Positions 10,400-22,726 of a stretch of DNA of 64,000 nt are shown in pieces. The notes beneath the pieces are model-generated. The model saw only the letters and a program-made list of their open reading frames with translations. It did no database searches and was not told where the DNA came from. A program made the position numbers and the translations under genes. The stretch covers positions 16,102,001-16,166,000 of the forward strand of contig BSBM01000779.1 in the NCBI GenBank assembly GCA_027924585.1, in the 5' to 3' direction. The stretch's first letter is position 1. Each line of letters opens with the position of its first letter. Source of the stretch: Larix kaempferi (taxonomy: Eukaryota > Streptophyta > Pinopsida > Pinales > Pinaceae).

Positions 10400-13300
10400 A
10401 ACACACAAAGGGTTGCTTTAAGCACTTTGTGTGGTATGCTTCTCCTTGTTGGAGAACATGTCAGTTTTTCCCATCAACAGAAGGCAAATACATTGATTGT
10501 TGCTACAATCAGTGAAGAGTATAGTTGGCATATAATATCTACTAAAAATTCTCATGATTCTCTAAAGAAGATGAAGTATTTGTATGACATATTCTGAAGT
10601 GGATCTATCTCAATTATTGTTGAATCTCTTCAACCTAGAGTTGAATCCCATGGTTGTGGAATATGAGATAAAAAGCATCATGCATTAAATTAATGCGACC
10701 AATGTGAAGGTAGAGCTTCCTCTCACTGCCTTCATCAAGATCCTCTACCCCACATATTCACACTATCTTGAGCCACTCCAAGTTATTTTCCAACTAAAAG
10801 ACCTCAATTTTGACACTATGATGGAGAAGATTGTAGAACGGGAGAAAGAACTTGCAAAGAAGATAGTTCAACCCACTAGAGAGACCATGTACCTTGCTCA
10901 TAAAGGGAAAAATCTATCACATGGTTCTTCTAGAGGAGATGGCAGCGAAACAGGACACACAAGAAATGATTTTAGAGGCGGGCGGTAGACACATCCATGG
11001 TGAGAGAATTGATATTTAATGTGTCTGATGTTGTAAGAAAGGACATGAGGCAAAGAAATGAAAAATTCCATGGCAGAAGATCACAAAGAAGAAAGAGAAT
11101 AAAGAAGACAAAGGTAAAACTTATTCATATGGTAAAGCTCTTGAATCTACTAATTTCATTGTTGCACATTGTAATGTGGGCATAAATGAAGTTTTGATAC
11201 TTCATTTTCATCTTGGAGATATACTTAGTTGCTTGACACTAGTACAACTTGCCACATGCCATTTAGAAGGGAATTCTTTGAATAATTGAATGACAATGTG
11301 GATGTTTTAGTATATTTTGCAAATAAATCTAGCCTCAAACCCAAGGAAATTGGCACCATCGTGCTCATATTGCTCGGATTCCTTAACTTTCTATTGCATA
11401 ATGTTCTCTATCTTCTAGAGTTGCAAAGAAACTTGTTGTATTTTGAGCACATTCGACAACAATGCCATTCCATCCTCATATTCGACCGACAAGTTGAGAT
11501 AAGGAGATCCTCTAACAACCAATTCATCATGGTTGAATGGGGAGACAAGAAATTGTTGATCCTAAAAGGGACATCTGAAAGGGCACAAAATTCTGCACAC
11601 CTATCTCATCATGATGAAGTTACATTATCATCCAATCTTTTGTGGCACGCTAGATATGGCCATATTAATTATGATAGTCTTTGTTTGTTGAAGAAGAATG
11701 GTGTCTCTGGCTTGTCCACCATTCCAAAGAAGTTGAAATAGTATGGGTCTTGTATTCTTGGCAAACATAGTAAGCAACCTTTCCATGATTCACATTCTAG
11801 AGCATGTATAAATTTAGAGTTGATACACTTTGACTGGTGTGGCCCCATGCTTGTTGCTTTTGAAAATGGTAATAAATATCTCATGAATTTGATTGATGAT
11901 TACACTAGGATGTGTTGGGTTTATTTATTGAAGCAAAAAATATGAGGCATTTGAAACACTTTAAATCTTTCATGTATGGATTGAAAATGAAGCACATTCT
12001 CATATTGGCACTCTTCATAGTGATAATAGAAAAGAATATACCTCTAATGAACTTGAAATCTACTTTTGTCAAAATGGGATTATGCATCAAATCATTGTTC
12101 CATTTAATCCTCAGTAGAATGGTGTAACTGAAAGAATGAACATGACACTCTTGAATATGGTAAGCTCCATGCTATTTTTCAAGAATGTGAAATTGATGTT
12201 TCAGGGTGATGCAATTTTGTGTGCACTCTATTTAAGAAACATAAGTCCATCTCATGATCTTGCCAACAAGACTCCATATGAAATGTGGTATGGTTGCATT
12301 CCTTTGGTGAGACATCTCAAGGTCTTTGGTTCCACCTATTATGCCTTAATTCCAAAGGAAGAAATAAACAAGCTTGGTGCAAGGAGTTGAAAGTGCATCT
12401 TCTTGGGGTACTCAAACATCGCCAAGGCATGTTATCTGTACGAAGAGGTAAACACAAATTTTATTCTTTCTAGAGATGTGATTTTTCTTGAAATGAGTAA
12501 ACATGACAATTCCGTGGAGAGGCAACTTAATTGTTTGAATAAAATGATGTATTTCATTTTCCAATGGTTCCATTTCTTCCATTTCATTAACAAAATTTTC
12601 AGGGAAAGGAGGCCTTACTTGTTGATCTTCTATATTTCTCTATTTTTTTTTTTTTTATCTCTTGGATCTCTCTACCTTATCTGTGGAGGAGCAGGTCTCC
12701 TAAAATTAGGATTTCTAATTTGTGGTTCTTGTTGATCCCTATTCTGAGGTCTATTATCTAAATCCAATCTATCCATAAGTCTTTCCATAGTTCTCATCAT
12801 AACATCAAATTTTGCATCAGTGGAAGAAGAGGTTGAATTTGAGGATGTAACCAAGTACATATAGCTTGTGGGGAGTCTTATATGTGTTACCACCACTAGA
12901 ACAGATATTTCATTTGTTGTTGGGATCCTTTCCATATTTATGCAAAAACCTTTTGAAGGACGTTAATCTACTGCAAAAAGAGTTATAAGATACTTGAAGG
13001 GGACTCAAGACTTTTGACTCAAATAGTTTAAGGTGGATGCTTTCAAATTGATTGGATATTATAATTCAAACTTTGATGGTGACAAAGAGAATGGAGTGTA
13101 TACTTCAGGATACCTCATGAGTCTTAAATCAACAATTATCTTCTGGAGATCATGAAAACAATCTATTCCAGTAGATTCCACAACAGAGGCAACATATGTG
13201 GTTGCTATAGAAGCAACAAAGGAGATTGTGTGGCTCATGAAGATACTTGAATATTTGCATGAGAAATAGGTGAATTCTACTCCGCTATTGGTTGACAATA

Positions 13301-13532
13301 CTTTTACAATCAAGTTGGCCATGAATTCTAGATTCCATGATCGAATTAAACACATCAACACAAAGTAACATCTAATTCAATATCATGTAGAGGTGAAGAC
13401 TATTTATTTGAGACATTGTTCCACTAATGATCAATTTGCATACATCTTAGCCAAATAGTTTGGAAGAGAATAACTTGAAATGTTTAGCAATGTACTTGGA
13501 CTCACAAACACCCCTTCTAATTAGGGGGGGAA
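10400..13532 (+). pseudogene. Ty1/copia polyprotein pseudogene (gag, integrase, RNase H tail; RT missing)
   Basis: In order: a copia gag piece at 10,704-10,988 (LPLTAFIKILYPTYSHYLE, then MMEKIVEREKELAKK); protease end and GAG-pre-integrase at 11,286-11,741 (NLLWHARYGHINYDSLCLL), continuing as a Cys/His remnant; integrase core to about 12,490, with FIDDYT-like NLIDDYTRMCWVY, the PQ-stop-NGVTER motif at 12,112-12,131, and MWYGCIPLVRHLKVFGS; then a gap. From about 12,960 the RNase H domain resumes (GVYTSGYLMSLKSTI, then EATKEIVWLMKIL, then AMNSRFHDRIKHI). Frames shift repeatedly and several stops are TAG. RT is absent and a piece of gypsy gag lies in the break. The element cannot be functional. 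Confidence 0.85.
12640..12945 (-). pseudogene. Ty3/gypsy gag fragment inserted in the copia element
   Basis: A minus-strand segment reads MMRTMERLMDRLDLDNRPQN, then RDQQEPQIRNPNFRRPAPPQ, a linker found ahead of the zinc knuckle in a common plant gypsy gag family. It is in opposite orientation to the surrounding copia sequence and occupies the place where copia RT should be. A run of 14 or more T at about 12,644-12,658 lies at one side. Neither LTRs nor a target duplication were identified. Confidence 0.6.
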
Positions 13533-13775
13533 TGTTAGAAACCTAATCCATAGAGATTATGGTTCCTTTTGTAAAAATTGTAATTATCTTGTTTTAGTTT
13601 CAATTGCTAAGTTGAAGAGTCATGTACCTTTAGAATTTGAAGGCCAAAGTTCACTTCTCCTCATGTATTAACAAGACATTCACATTCAATTAAAATCAAT
13701 CCATCTGGGAGTTTCCCAAGCATGTCAACCTCAAGATGGATCATGAGACACAGTGTTTGCTTTAGTAACTATTTT
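13533..13775 (+). repeat. Copia 3' LTR (start clear, end uncertain)
   Basis: A polypurine tract (AATTAGGGGGGGAA) ends at 13,532 and is followed directly by TGTTAGAAACC, a normal LTR start, just downstream of the RNase H end. The far end is not defined because no second copy is present for comparison. Confidence 0.6.
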
Positions 13776-16700
13776 ACTATAAGTTTAAGTCTAGGCGAGC
13801 ATTTATAATGATGTTATTGTTATAAATATTGAGACATGGAAAATAGAGAATTTAAAGGCTTTGGGGATAAAAGTAAATATGGGATGGGATGTTAGATGTC
13901 ACCAATATTCTAGCATGAATTACTCCAATAAATAAACTACTCATGTTTGCTTGAGATGGCATGATCTATGCAACACCATAGTTTTTATTGGAGCCACATA
14001 GTAAAATATTGTTGCATAAATCCACCCTTACACCAACACTACTTCTGTTATGCAAAATCATCTCTATAACTATGAATAGATACTAACTTTCCAACAAAAG
14101 ACATGAAATTGTGTTAGCGATAGTCAATCTTGCACCACCTTGACTTGAAAACGAAGAGGGATTGTGTAAATGAAAAAGTGGGTGATAAAAGTTGATTGAT
14201 TCATCGTAAGGACCATGCTCGAGGCAATGATCAAATAATTTATGTGAGTGCGCACCCTTCCCAACCTAATTTCAAAAAACAAGGTAGTAATAATATTCAT
14301 GCACTATGCCTAGGATGATTGTTAGTGACCTCCTCAAATGAGCATTTGATCACTTGTGAGCTTATATATAAGTATGTATCATATTGAAATATTACAAGAT
14401 CTCTTTGTGTCAATACCATATTGTTTTATTTAGTTCAAATCTTATATTCCATTCTCTATGTACTTGTGAGGCTCACCATACAACCTTCATGCAAAAGATT
14501 ACAACATATGTGTTATCCACACAATGTTATAGTCCCTACTTTGTTTTTCATGTCTTATCATAAAGACAATAGATAATAGATTTTGAGTTATCTTTAGTAT
14601 TTGTTGCCTTGTTTCTTTCATGGTAAGTTCAATTGCATTAGTATTAACTACTAATTGCATATATAAGTAACGTCAACTGTCAATACTTATGCCAAGAACT
14701 TGCTTATCAATTTTCTTAATTATTATAATACATTCTATTGATCTTCTTGGTTTTATGTATATTATTAATTTATAAATGGCGCACTCATCTGTTTAGTACT
14801 CTTATTATGGTAGTGTGTATATTTTTCTCTTCATTGACATTGTTTACTAACATGATTGGGCAATTTTCTCATGCAATTGTTGTAAGGTCATTATGTCGTT
14901 TCTTTGTATGATTGTGCATATTTTCACTACATAACTTGGTCGTGCTTTAGGTAGTACTATTGAATTATCCATTGCCTCTCTTAGGTCATGAAGACCATTG
15001 ATCCTCTTTTCGAGTTTGATAATCCGATGTGCTCGTGAGGGTATGATGCTACCTATAAGAAGATGATACAAAGAGGGTCAACGCCATTGAAATCAAAGTA
15101 AATGCAACTAAATTGATAGACTCATACTATCATAAACATAACGAAAATATCAACAACATTTTAACTACTTGGAAGCATGACCAATAAAATGCTACACCAA
15201 CATGGAACAACATCCAAACATTGCATAGATGGATTTAAGTGGAAACCTTAAGGGGAAAAAACCTTTGTCTAATGTGTTGCTATTTCTCTCTTGCAATTTC
15301 TAAATAAAATTTACAATTAGGCTCTTGACCTCCTCATTGTTGACAAATATATTTGGGCCCCTTATTTTTGCATGGAGAAACACTCTTTCGAAGCATTGTC
15401 TCTTCATTTATTTAAACCCTTTCTTTTGTAATTGTCAACTACTTTATATTCTTGGACATACGTATAAACTACCTTTATAATTGTTGTCTTATAACTCTTC
15501 TACTCTTGTTAACTTGTAACTTCATGGTGTAATCCATCTTCACTGCATTCTCCCAATGGTATCCACTTCATAATAATTTCCACCATGTATATAATATATC
15601 GGTCTCAACTCTTTGAAATTGAACTTGTTTATATTGTAATTATGCTTTTCAATACTAATTTTTGCTTCATTCCACAAGGTAGATTTACCATGGCGTTTAT
15701 AAAGACATCTAAACATGATCATTTTGAATTTAATGAAAGGTTCCAAGGATGATTGGTAGGAGAACACCGATGGGGCTATGATTTCAGTAGAGAGGAAAGG
15801 TAATGGGGTCTAATGGGGGGATTGACCAATGAGTTCATTCGAGGGGAAAGGTAGGGGGTCTGAGGGGGGGATTGACCTATGTTTCATGCTTATTACTATA
15901 TCATATCTACAAACTCTTCCATGTGATTTTCCTATTATCATTCCATGCTAATTCCTATGATATTGCAATTAGGATCCTAGTGATATGATTAATTAATTTA
16001 AATAATTATTTTCTACCCTTAAGTACTTACCTCCTATAATGAAGCAAGTAATTCCCATATTCATGAAATCAAGGAGAGTTGAACTAGGACTCTTGACCCA
16101 TGTCATCAACAAAGTAGAATAGTTGGATTATGTTTCTTCCTTTCCCTTCTTCATTCATGCAAAAGAGAGGATTCGAACTTGGAAGAGAAGCTTGGGAAAG
16201 AAATGAATTCCTAAGGAGAGAATGGAGTTCTTAATGAAAATAGAGCACCCAATCTATCGTAGGATCCATGCATAGGTGAAAGATGTATTGCCACATGGAA
16301 TTAAACACCAATATTGAGTAGGGAAGTACATTCTTCAACCTTTGCACTTTTTTGGCTTTCTTACTTGGTTTGGAAGCCATTGATAAAGAGAAGAATGAAT
16401 TGGGAGCATCCACAAATATTCTTCACCCTGGTGGTTTCATAGCCTAGCACAGGGGTGGCATCCACAAAGGATTTTCCTATGTTTGGGAGGAAAATGGTTC
16501 ACCCACAACTAGTTTTCTTGGAGTTCATTTTGTGAAAAAAATAAGTTTATGTGCTTCTCCTCCTTTGTATTCTTTTATGTTGGTGAATTTAGAGTTATGA
16601 ATAATCATGATAAAATGATATGAAATTCCTATAGGTATTGATGAGTATAATGGTTATAGCAAGAGTTTTCATGCCAAGGGCTTGCATAAATGCTTCAATG

Positions 16701-17736
16701 GATTTCTATGTGATTTTGGGAATGCATGTGAAGATAGGCCCAATGATTTATTTGTATCTCAAAAATTGTGATATAGGTCAATGTGATTTTTGGCTTTGCA
16801 GAGAGAAGATTTAGATGGGTATGTAAACACTAACCAAAAATCTCAAGTACCGAATTTGAAATTATGGAAATATTCTTTTTTTTTTCTATCAAAGACATTT
16901 TAGAAATTGTCGAATTCATGAATATGTCGATAGTGCTTTAAAGATTCACCCTGTTCACCAAAATACAAGACGTGGGTAGGAGTGAGTTTTGGCATAAATA
17001 CTCTAGACATATATTTGGAAAATATCCCAAAATATTTCAAGGCCCGACTCGCATTTTAGGACATATTCATTTTTTATCAAAGCTATTTTTAAAATTGTCA
17101 AATTTAGGAAGTTGCTAACAACTCTGTAAATATTAATGGGGGGGGGCATGCTTTTTTGTACAGAGAATGTAAACATATATTTGGAAATTCATAAAATATC
17201 ACAAGAACCCATATCATACTTTAAGAGACATTAGATGTTTATTAGAGCTATAGCAAATTTTAATTTGTAATAATTAATGGGAGTCGATGTTAACCTTTAC
17301 TTAAGGGTGATTAGATTATTAGTGTGCTAATGATACGTAGTGTTTATCTCATGTCTGAACGTGAATTCAACATGATTCTCTTTGACCTAATTAATTATGA
17401 CTGCACCATTTAAGGTGAAAGAAACAAGCCCTATAAGAGAGTGCATGCAACATGTTTAACAAAATAGCTCAACCTATTGCTTGTTTGCATGAGCTTTTTT
17501 TCCCTGGAAAAATAACATTTTTATTACCACGAAAACACATTTTCAGATGTTGTTGCACATATACAAATAGTAAGGTGCATACCTTTATTGTCCCATTGTC
17601 CCCTTTTGCTATATAAAATTCTTTACTTCCTAAGAATAAATCACTGTCTTTATTCTTTCAAAAATTTGTAAGTGAGGGAAATTATTTTTAAACTTATCAT
17701 GCTTTAGAAAATAACAGTCCTAGATAGTCCTGATCC
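13776..17736. other. AT-rich interval without recognisable genes
   Basis: Small open frames on both strands (for example 14,847-15,071 minus, 15,540-15,767 minus, 16,231-16,413 minus) show no domain I recognise. The last begins, from an internal ATG, with a Lys-rich MASKPSKKAKKVQ stretch that might be a start of something lost. An imperfect ~54-bp duplication lies at 15,787-15,885. Confidence 0.35.
15787..15885. repeat. Imperfect ~54-bp tandem duplication, G-rich
   Basis: Two adjacent segments share GAGGGGAAAGGTA, then GGGGTCT, then GGGGGGATTGACC, followed by ATG and TTCAT. They differ by small substitutions and indels. Confidence 0.7.
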
Positions 17737-17887
17737 ATGAGCATTACAGTCTTCCTTGGAAATTTAAACTATTATAAGAGAAAATATCAAATGTTCTCTC
17801 AAGACCCAATAATTGAGTCCTCTGTAATTTCCAAGAATATCAATTCTCCCAATCATAATGAGAGGCCCTCCTTTAAAAGGGAATCTT
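17737..17887 (-). pseudogene. Possible far side of the LINE split by the CACTA element
   Basis: The CACTA left end lies here, and LINE sequence abuts its right end at 62,605. If the CACTA jumped into a LINE, this segment should hold the remaining 3' part of that minus-strand LINE. A minus frame stays open, but it is too short for independent recognition. Confidence 0.25.
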
Positions 17888-17929
17888 CACTACAAGGAAA
17901 GGGGCCTATATCGGAGGTACTAGCGAATG
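17888..17929 (+). repeat. CACTA left terminal inverted repeat
   Basis: Begins CACTACAAGGAAAGGGGCC. It pairs with 62,563-62,604 at 31 of 42 positions, ungapped. Confidence 0.88.
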
Positions 17930-18084
17930 TTTTTAGTGTTACAAGATTGGAAAAAATTGTCAAAAAAACCTCCGCTGTGACCTCCGCCAATGGTAGCAGA
18001 TGTTTTTATGGAGGTCATAACGAATACATTTTATAACGAAAAAATACTCGACAACTGGAGGTTTTAGTGGAGGTTCATTTATCG

Positions 18085-18560
18085 ATGCGCACAATTGAAT
18101 TTATGCGCATCGATGCGTTTCTTAAATAGATGCACTGGTGCGTCTCTACAACATAAACGCACCGGTGCGATATTTTATATCATACGCACTGTAAATTTTC
18201 CATTGTTTTTAAATTTAACGGTGTCATGCATTTATGAGGTCGCACCGGTGCATTTCATACACGAATGCACCAGTGCATTTAATAGTAGAATGCACTGACG
18301 CTTACAAACTATAAACATGACCCGGTGCAGTTTAACACATCAAACACGTCGTCAGGCTTAAAAACTAAAAACTGGTGGGCATAAGATTTGATCGTTCTCA
18401 GTGCGCATAATCAATCTACATGCCCTGGTGCGATTAATAAAATTAAACGCACTAATGCTCAATGTTATACACATACTGGTGCGTAATTTTCATTTATACG
18501 CATCAGTGCGTTGTGTTAGTATATGAGCCCTGGTGTGACATATATTAGTAAACACACCGA
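18085..18560. promoter_or_regulatory. Left subterminal array of palindromic GCACCGGTGC-type motifs
   Basis: About nine copies of a short palindrome-like motif occur every 25-60 bp. Exact GCACCGGTGC is at 18,159-18,168 and 18,242-18,251; variants such as GCACTGGTGC (18,132) and GCACCAGTGC (18,267) fill the rest. In En/Spm and other CACTA elements short subterminal repeats bind the element's DNA-binding protein and are needed for excision; by analogy these are the candidate binding sites here. Confidence 0.75.
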
Positions 18561-19179
18561 ATATGATTATTTGAAGAATGGCTATTGATATTTCATTCAA
18601 ATATACATATTATATTTTTAATTTTTTAATTCCATTATTCATCTTAAATTGAAATATTTGTTTATAATAAAATTCATTTCAATTTTAATTATTGAAATTG
18701 TTTGTTTGGATTAGATTCTTATATCAATGATGCAAGAATCTATTGTAATATTTAATCATCCATACATTTAATTACCAATGTACCATTTACGACTGTTGTA
18801 TGGCAATGAAGAATTTATTTTTGCTCCATCTTGAATGAAAATACACATTTTTTTCTTGGAATGTTTTTTTACCAATGTACCATTTCACATGTAACATTTG
18901 ACAATAATATTGAACAATGCAATAGAATAAAAAAGTTTATTTTATTATATATCAATAAGAGTGCCTTTGTCATACAAAATACAACAACATAGAGACAACA
19001 ATAATCAAAATGTCAACATGCATGTAATTATTGTTACACTTATTGGTAACTTGTCTTTGAATTCAAACACTATGTCCAATACATTATTATACAAAATGTC
19101 TAATTTTCACAAACAATTATTTCAAAATATACAACAAGCTACAACAGCTTGCATTAACATCAATATTAAATATGGAGCA
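18561..19179. other. AT-rich spacer in the CACTA shell
   Basis: Very AT-rich sequence between the left motif array and the 3' end of the minus-strand gene. No coding signature is visible on either strand. Confidence 0.4.
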
Positions 19180-20958
19180 TCATTCTTCACTGGAACTGTT
19201 ATCGATGTTCGAGCCACTTGCATCAATTGGGTTGTTTGTCCGAATGTTTTGTTGATTGGATCGATTGTTTTCCTTTTCTTTAGCTTCCATATACAAACAT
19301 AAAAATAAAGTATACTGAGTGTATCTACATTACCAACGGGAATAATGAAAAATAAATAGATAGCATACATTAACGTAAATTGAAAATTGACATACCATAG
19401 AAATAATCGACTCGTGAATGGTACACATTCTCTCAAAACCAAATCTCATACCTTCTATCAACAAGTCTTTTGTTGGTTCCACTCCACACTTTGTTTCCTG
19501 CAAGTGTTATGCCCCAAAACAAATCATAGATTTAATATAAAAGATTTGTATTGTTTTATTAATTATAAAATGAGAGAAGTAAAACAACATAGATACTTAC
19601 AAAATCCATAATTAATTTTTGATACGCCAACATATACTCACAACCCTTTCTTAACCTAATGTCAATTAATTATTCTGATGACTCCTCTTTGTATGTTAAC
19701 ACCTGTTTGAAGGTATGCAAGGATTGCTAGTGAAAACAAATTAAAAAAAAAATACCAATCACAACCACTGTGAAATATCTATTTCTTACAACGAAATCAC
19801 AAATACTCACAAAATTTTCTATCAACCCATTTTTTCCTTGTCGTCTTGTCTTGTGTGTTGACTAGGTTCCATTTTATTTTATTTTCTACAACAAAACAAT
19901 TGAAAATTAATATTTAATGTCGAATTAATTAATGAAGTGTATAACATAAACCTAAAAGCCAATGATTTCTACATTTGAAGCACATTGCTGTTGATATGAC
20001 TCTTCCCGTGATGCAATTATGTCCATTTCCTTGACCATCTCCTTGTACACTTTCTTGGAAATCCCTATTGGCACATTTCACATGTCACCTCATTCATCCT
20101 TTGGGATTCTCATAATCTTCCTGAAAATGTAAAACGACATTAAACTATTTTTCTGTTGATATGAAAAATAAATATGATGGAATTAAAATTATTGAATGAA
20201 TGACGCTTTGTAATAGTTATAGATACATATTCTACATAAACATGTTTAGGAATATTACCTTTTGAATTATTCTTTTTTGTTGTTGTATGTTTTTTCTATT
20301 GCAAGCCTGACAAGTCTCATTGACCATTGCTCTAGGAAAGCCTCTTGTAGTTTACATATGACTTGATTCTTCGAATCATTTGATTGGTTTCTATATTGTA
20401 AGTGAAAAGTACGTATGTACGTTCTTTCCACTGAATCCTTCATAGTATTATAAAATTATATGCCCCTTCTATTAACTTCCAGCACCACTCCAAATGAGCT
20501 AAGGATCAGTTGATCATCATTTGCATCTTCCATAAATTTTTTTCTTATGATGACATTGAATTTTTTTGTTGTCAGTCCCTGCATAACATTCATCATATGT
20601 GAATTACGTTATTTAGAACATATTACTGAATATTCTTAAGTAGATTATTACTCAAATTTCAATAAATAATTCATATAGACTTATTTTTTATTCACCTGAT
20701 TCATCCCTCAGTAAATTTTCCATCAACGTTTTACGCTCTTTTGGACTTAGTTTTGTAAGAATCTTATCGAGTTTCCTCATTTTTTGGCTCTGCATGCAGT
20801 CACACATTATCCAATACATATTAGTTAATTTTACAAATAATTCAAACAAATTAATTTAAATATAGAAATTAATTAACAACACTTGCCTTCTTCGTAATTC
20901 TAGATGTGCTCCCATCATGTTGATTAAAGTCATTGTTCATTGAACTCATAGCATGCAT
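19180..20958 (-). pseudogene. Second CACTA gene (plant En/Spm transposase_24 / TNPA-like), multi-exon, decayed
   Basis: Reading minus from an ATG at 20,958 (MHAMSSMNNDFNQHDG), plausible exons are joined by good splice sites: 20,958-20,887 ends at a GC-type donor AAG/GCAAGT; 20,789-20,696 (SQKMRKLDKILTKLSPKERK) ends CAG/GTGAAT; 20,578-20,259 contains QWSMRLVRLAIEKTYNNKK; the next holds PIGISKKVYKEMVKEMD and QQQCASNVE; later ones hold THKTRRQGKN, SLHTFKQVLTYKEES and FGFERMCTIHESIISM. The last exon ends in SSSEE and a TGA at 19,180. Segment order and style match the plant Ptta/En/Spm family, the usual partner of TNP2. At least two in-frame stops and the uncertain exon joins mean it is probably dead. 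It sits inside the left motif array, divergent from the SET gene. Confidence 0.5.
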
Positions 20959-21015
20959 TTTCTATCAATAAACAACATGTACCGTTAAATACATAAGCTA
21001 TCAATATATTATACA

Positions 21016-21032
21016 AACAAATTATAGACCTT
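21016..21032. repeat. SINE target-site duplication, left copy
   Basis: 17 bp AACAAATTATAGACCTT, matching 21,260-21,276 with a single mismatch (G versus A). Confidence 0.85.
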
Positions 21033-21259
21033 TTTTTTTTTTTAAAATCTATCTAGGGGAATCGACAACTGGAGTTGGGATGGCACTCGCGTGACACGGG
21101 GTCCAGTGTTCCAATCTCGCTACCACTATACCCCTAGGAGAGTACGCATTCCCCACAACGCACCCTCAATGCTGCAACGAGGTTTGAACCTTCGACGTGC
21201 TTAACATCCTGTATGCCTCAACAAGCGCACGGTTGCCAACTGGTCTACACCCCGGGGGC
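21033..21259 (-). mobile_element. tRNA-derived SINE with poly(A) tail
   Basis: Read on the minus strand the 227-bp element starts GCCCCCGGGGTGTAGACC and has an internal polymerase III promoter: A box TAGACCAGTTGG at 21,247-21,236 and B box GGTTCAAACCT at 21,190-21,180. It ends in an A-rich tail (plus strand poly-T from 21,033). A 17-bp direct duplication flanks it with one mismatch, so insertion by target-primed reverse transcription is directly visible. It is embedded in the divergent intergenic region between the minus-strand CACTA gene and the SET gene. The specific SINE family is not assigned. Confidence 0.88.
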
Positions 21260-21319
21260 AACAAATTATAAACCTTCAAAATATGACAAAAAAATATATT
21301 AAAAAAGAATAAATTTGAT

Positions 21320-21625
21320 TTCGGTGTGCTTGAATACATAACACGCCCCGATGAGACCGTAACACAACCGCAACAGTGCGTTAAATTAAATAGGGCGCAC
21401 TGGGAACATAGAATCGAGATATGAAAAATCGACTTTTGTGTTTTTGTAAAATAATAAAAATGGATGCGACGCAGGTCGTATCCGATGCGTTATAGTAAAT
21501 GCGACGCACCGGGAATAGAGAGCTAAGACACGAAAAATGACTTTCGTGTTTTTATAAAATAATAAAAATTGATGTGACACAGGTCATATCCGGTGTGTTA
21601 TGTTGATGGACGCACCGGTGCGTTT
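21320..21625. promoter_or_regulatory. Second block of CACTA subterminal motifs
   Basis: Repeated GCGCACTGGGAA, GCGACGCAGGTCG, GACGCACCGGG and an exact GCACCGGTGC at 21,612-21,621. It includes an imperfect ~115-bp internal duplication (about 21,400-21,475 against 21,510-21,590) around the shared CGTGTTTTTRTAAAATAATA stretch. Confidence 0.65.
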
Positions 21626-21739
21626 AGGTAATACAAATGCATCGATTTTGATGCATGTCTTTTTTAATTAAAACAAAAAAAAACTTAATAGGGCCAACAT
21701 GGTTATGGATTCGACCAAGAAAGTGGCCCCATATCACCC

Positions 21740-21910
21740 TACAGTTTCTATATATAATCACAATCTTAGTAAATCCAAAATCCCTAAAAGGTGAAATAGT
21801 AATTCTATATAACAATAGAGGGATTTAAACCCTAATGTAAAATTTTGCAGCCACATAAAAGGAAAAGAAGCAGCGAGAAAATAATGGTTGCAACATTGAA
21901 GGTAAGTATG
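21740..21910 (+). promoter_or_regulatory. Candidate promoter and leader exon of the SET-domain gene
   Basis: A TATA-like CTATATATAATC at about 21,750 is followed about 130 bp later by AATGGTTGCAACATTGAAG/GTAAGTATGG, a near-ideal splice donor. This fits a 5' exon and first intron upstream of the SET gene CDS start at 22,876. Downstream splicing is not certain. Confidence 0.4.
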
Positions 21911-22202
21911 GAGTTTTTCTTTTCTAAATCTAGTTAAACTATAAATAAGGTAATAAGATCTACAATAATATCTACATGCTTGAAATTTCTATTATGCAGG
22001 GTTTTGTTTGATTCACCATACCTAACAAATTTTGATCCTCATAACTCCTTCTAGTTGCTCCAAACTCCTTCCACATAAGTCTCTTCCAAATCTCTCCCAT
22101 GAAAATTTCGGCAAAACAGTGAGTTAAGATTTAAGTTTTTGGCTTTTAAACACTATTTAGATTTACTTTTCGAACTTAAAATTGTTGTTGTTGTTGTTGT
22201 TG

Positions 22203-22234
<32 letters not shown>

Positions 22235-22279
22235 GGGCAAAAAGGGTTTGTGCGATTTTTTTAAAATTTGATTTTCGGA

Positions 22280-22605
22280 ATTTTCGGTGTGCATGTTAAC
22301 ATGCCGCATCGATGCGTACATAAGTAAAACACACCGTCTTAAAAACAATTTAAAAACCCATGCATTGTGCGTGTATAGTTCGGACGCCCTGGTGCATTTA
22401 TGTGTAGGCAACGCATTGTAATGAACTATTTTGTAAAAATGAATGTAGAAATATATGCTACCAAGTGTAGCAAATATTTTTCACCACGAGGGATTTTATG
22501 GATGTTCTATAACGATGCATTTATTTTCATTACGCACCAGTGCGTTTTGTTTATGTTAGTGCACTGGTGCGTTTAGATATGAATAAAATCACCGGTTTAA
22601 TTTGT
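22280..22605. promoter_or_regulatory. Third block of CACTA-type motifs
   Basis: Dispersed copies such as GCATCGATGCG, CGCCCTGGTGCA, CGCACCAGTGCG and GCACTGGTGCG. They lie in what would be the first intron of the SET gene. A TTG run and poly-T (22,182-22,228) precede them and an (AT)13 run (22,697-22,722) follows. Confidence 0.6.
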
Positions 22606-22693
22606 AAATTCTTTGTTTTTATGTGTTCACTTAAAATTATATATTCATACAAAATGTCCTTTTAGTATTTAACCACACAAATTACAATATTTC

Positions 22694-22726
<33 letters not shown>

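Noticed and set aside
18091-18560. CRISPR-like array
   Set aside because: Repeats are short palindromes with irregular spacing in plant DNA at a CACTA end; subterminal binding sites explain them.
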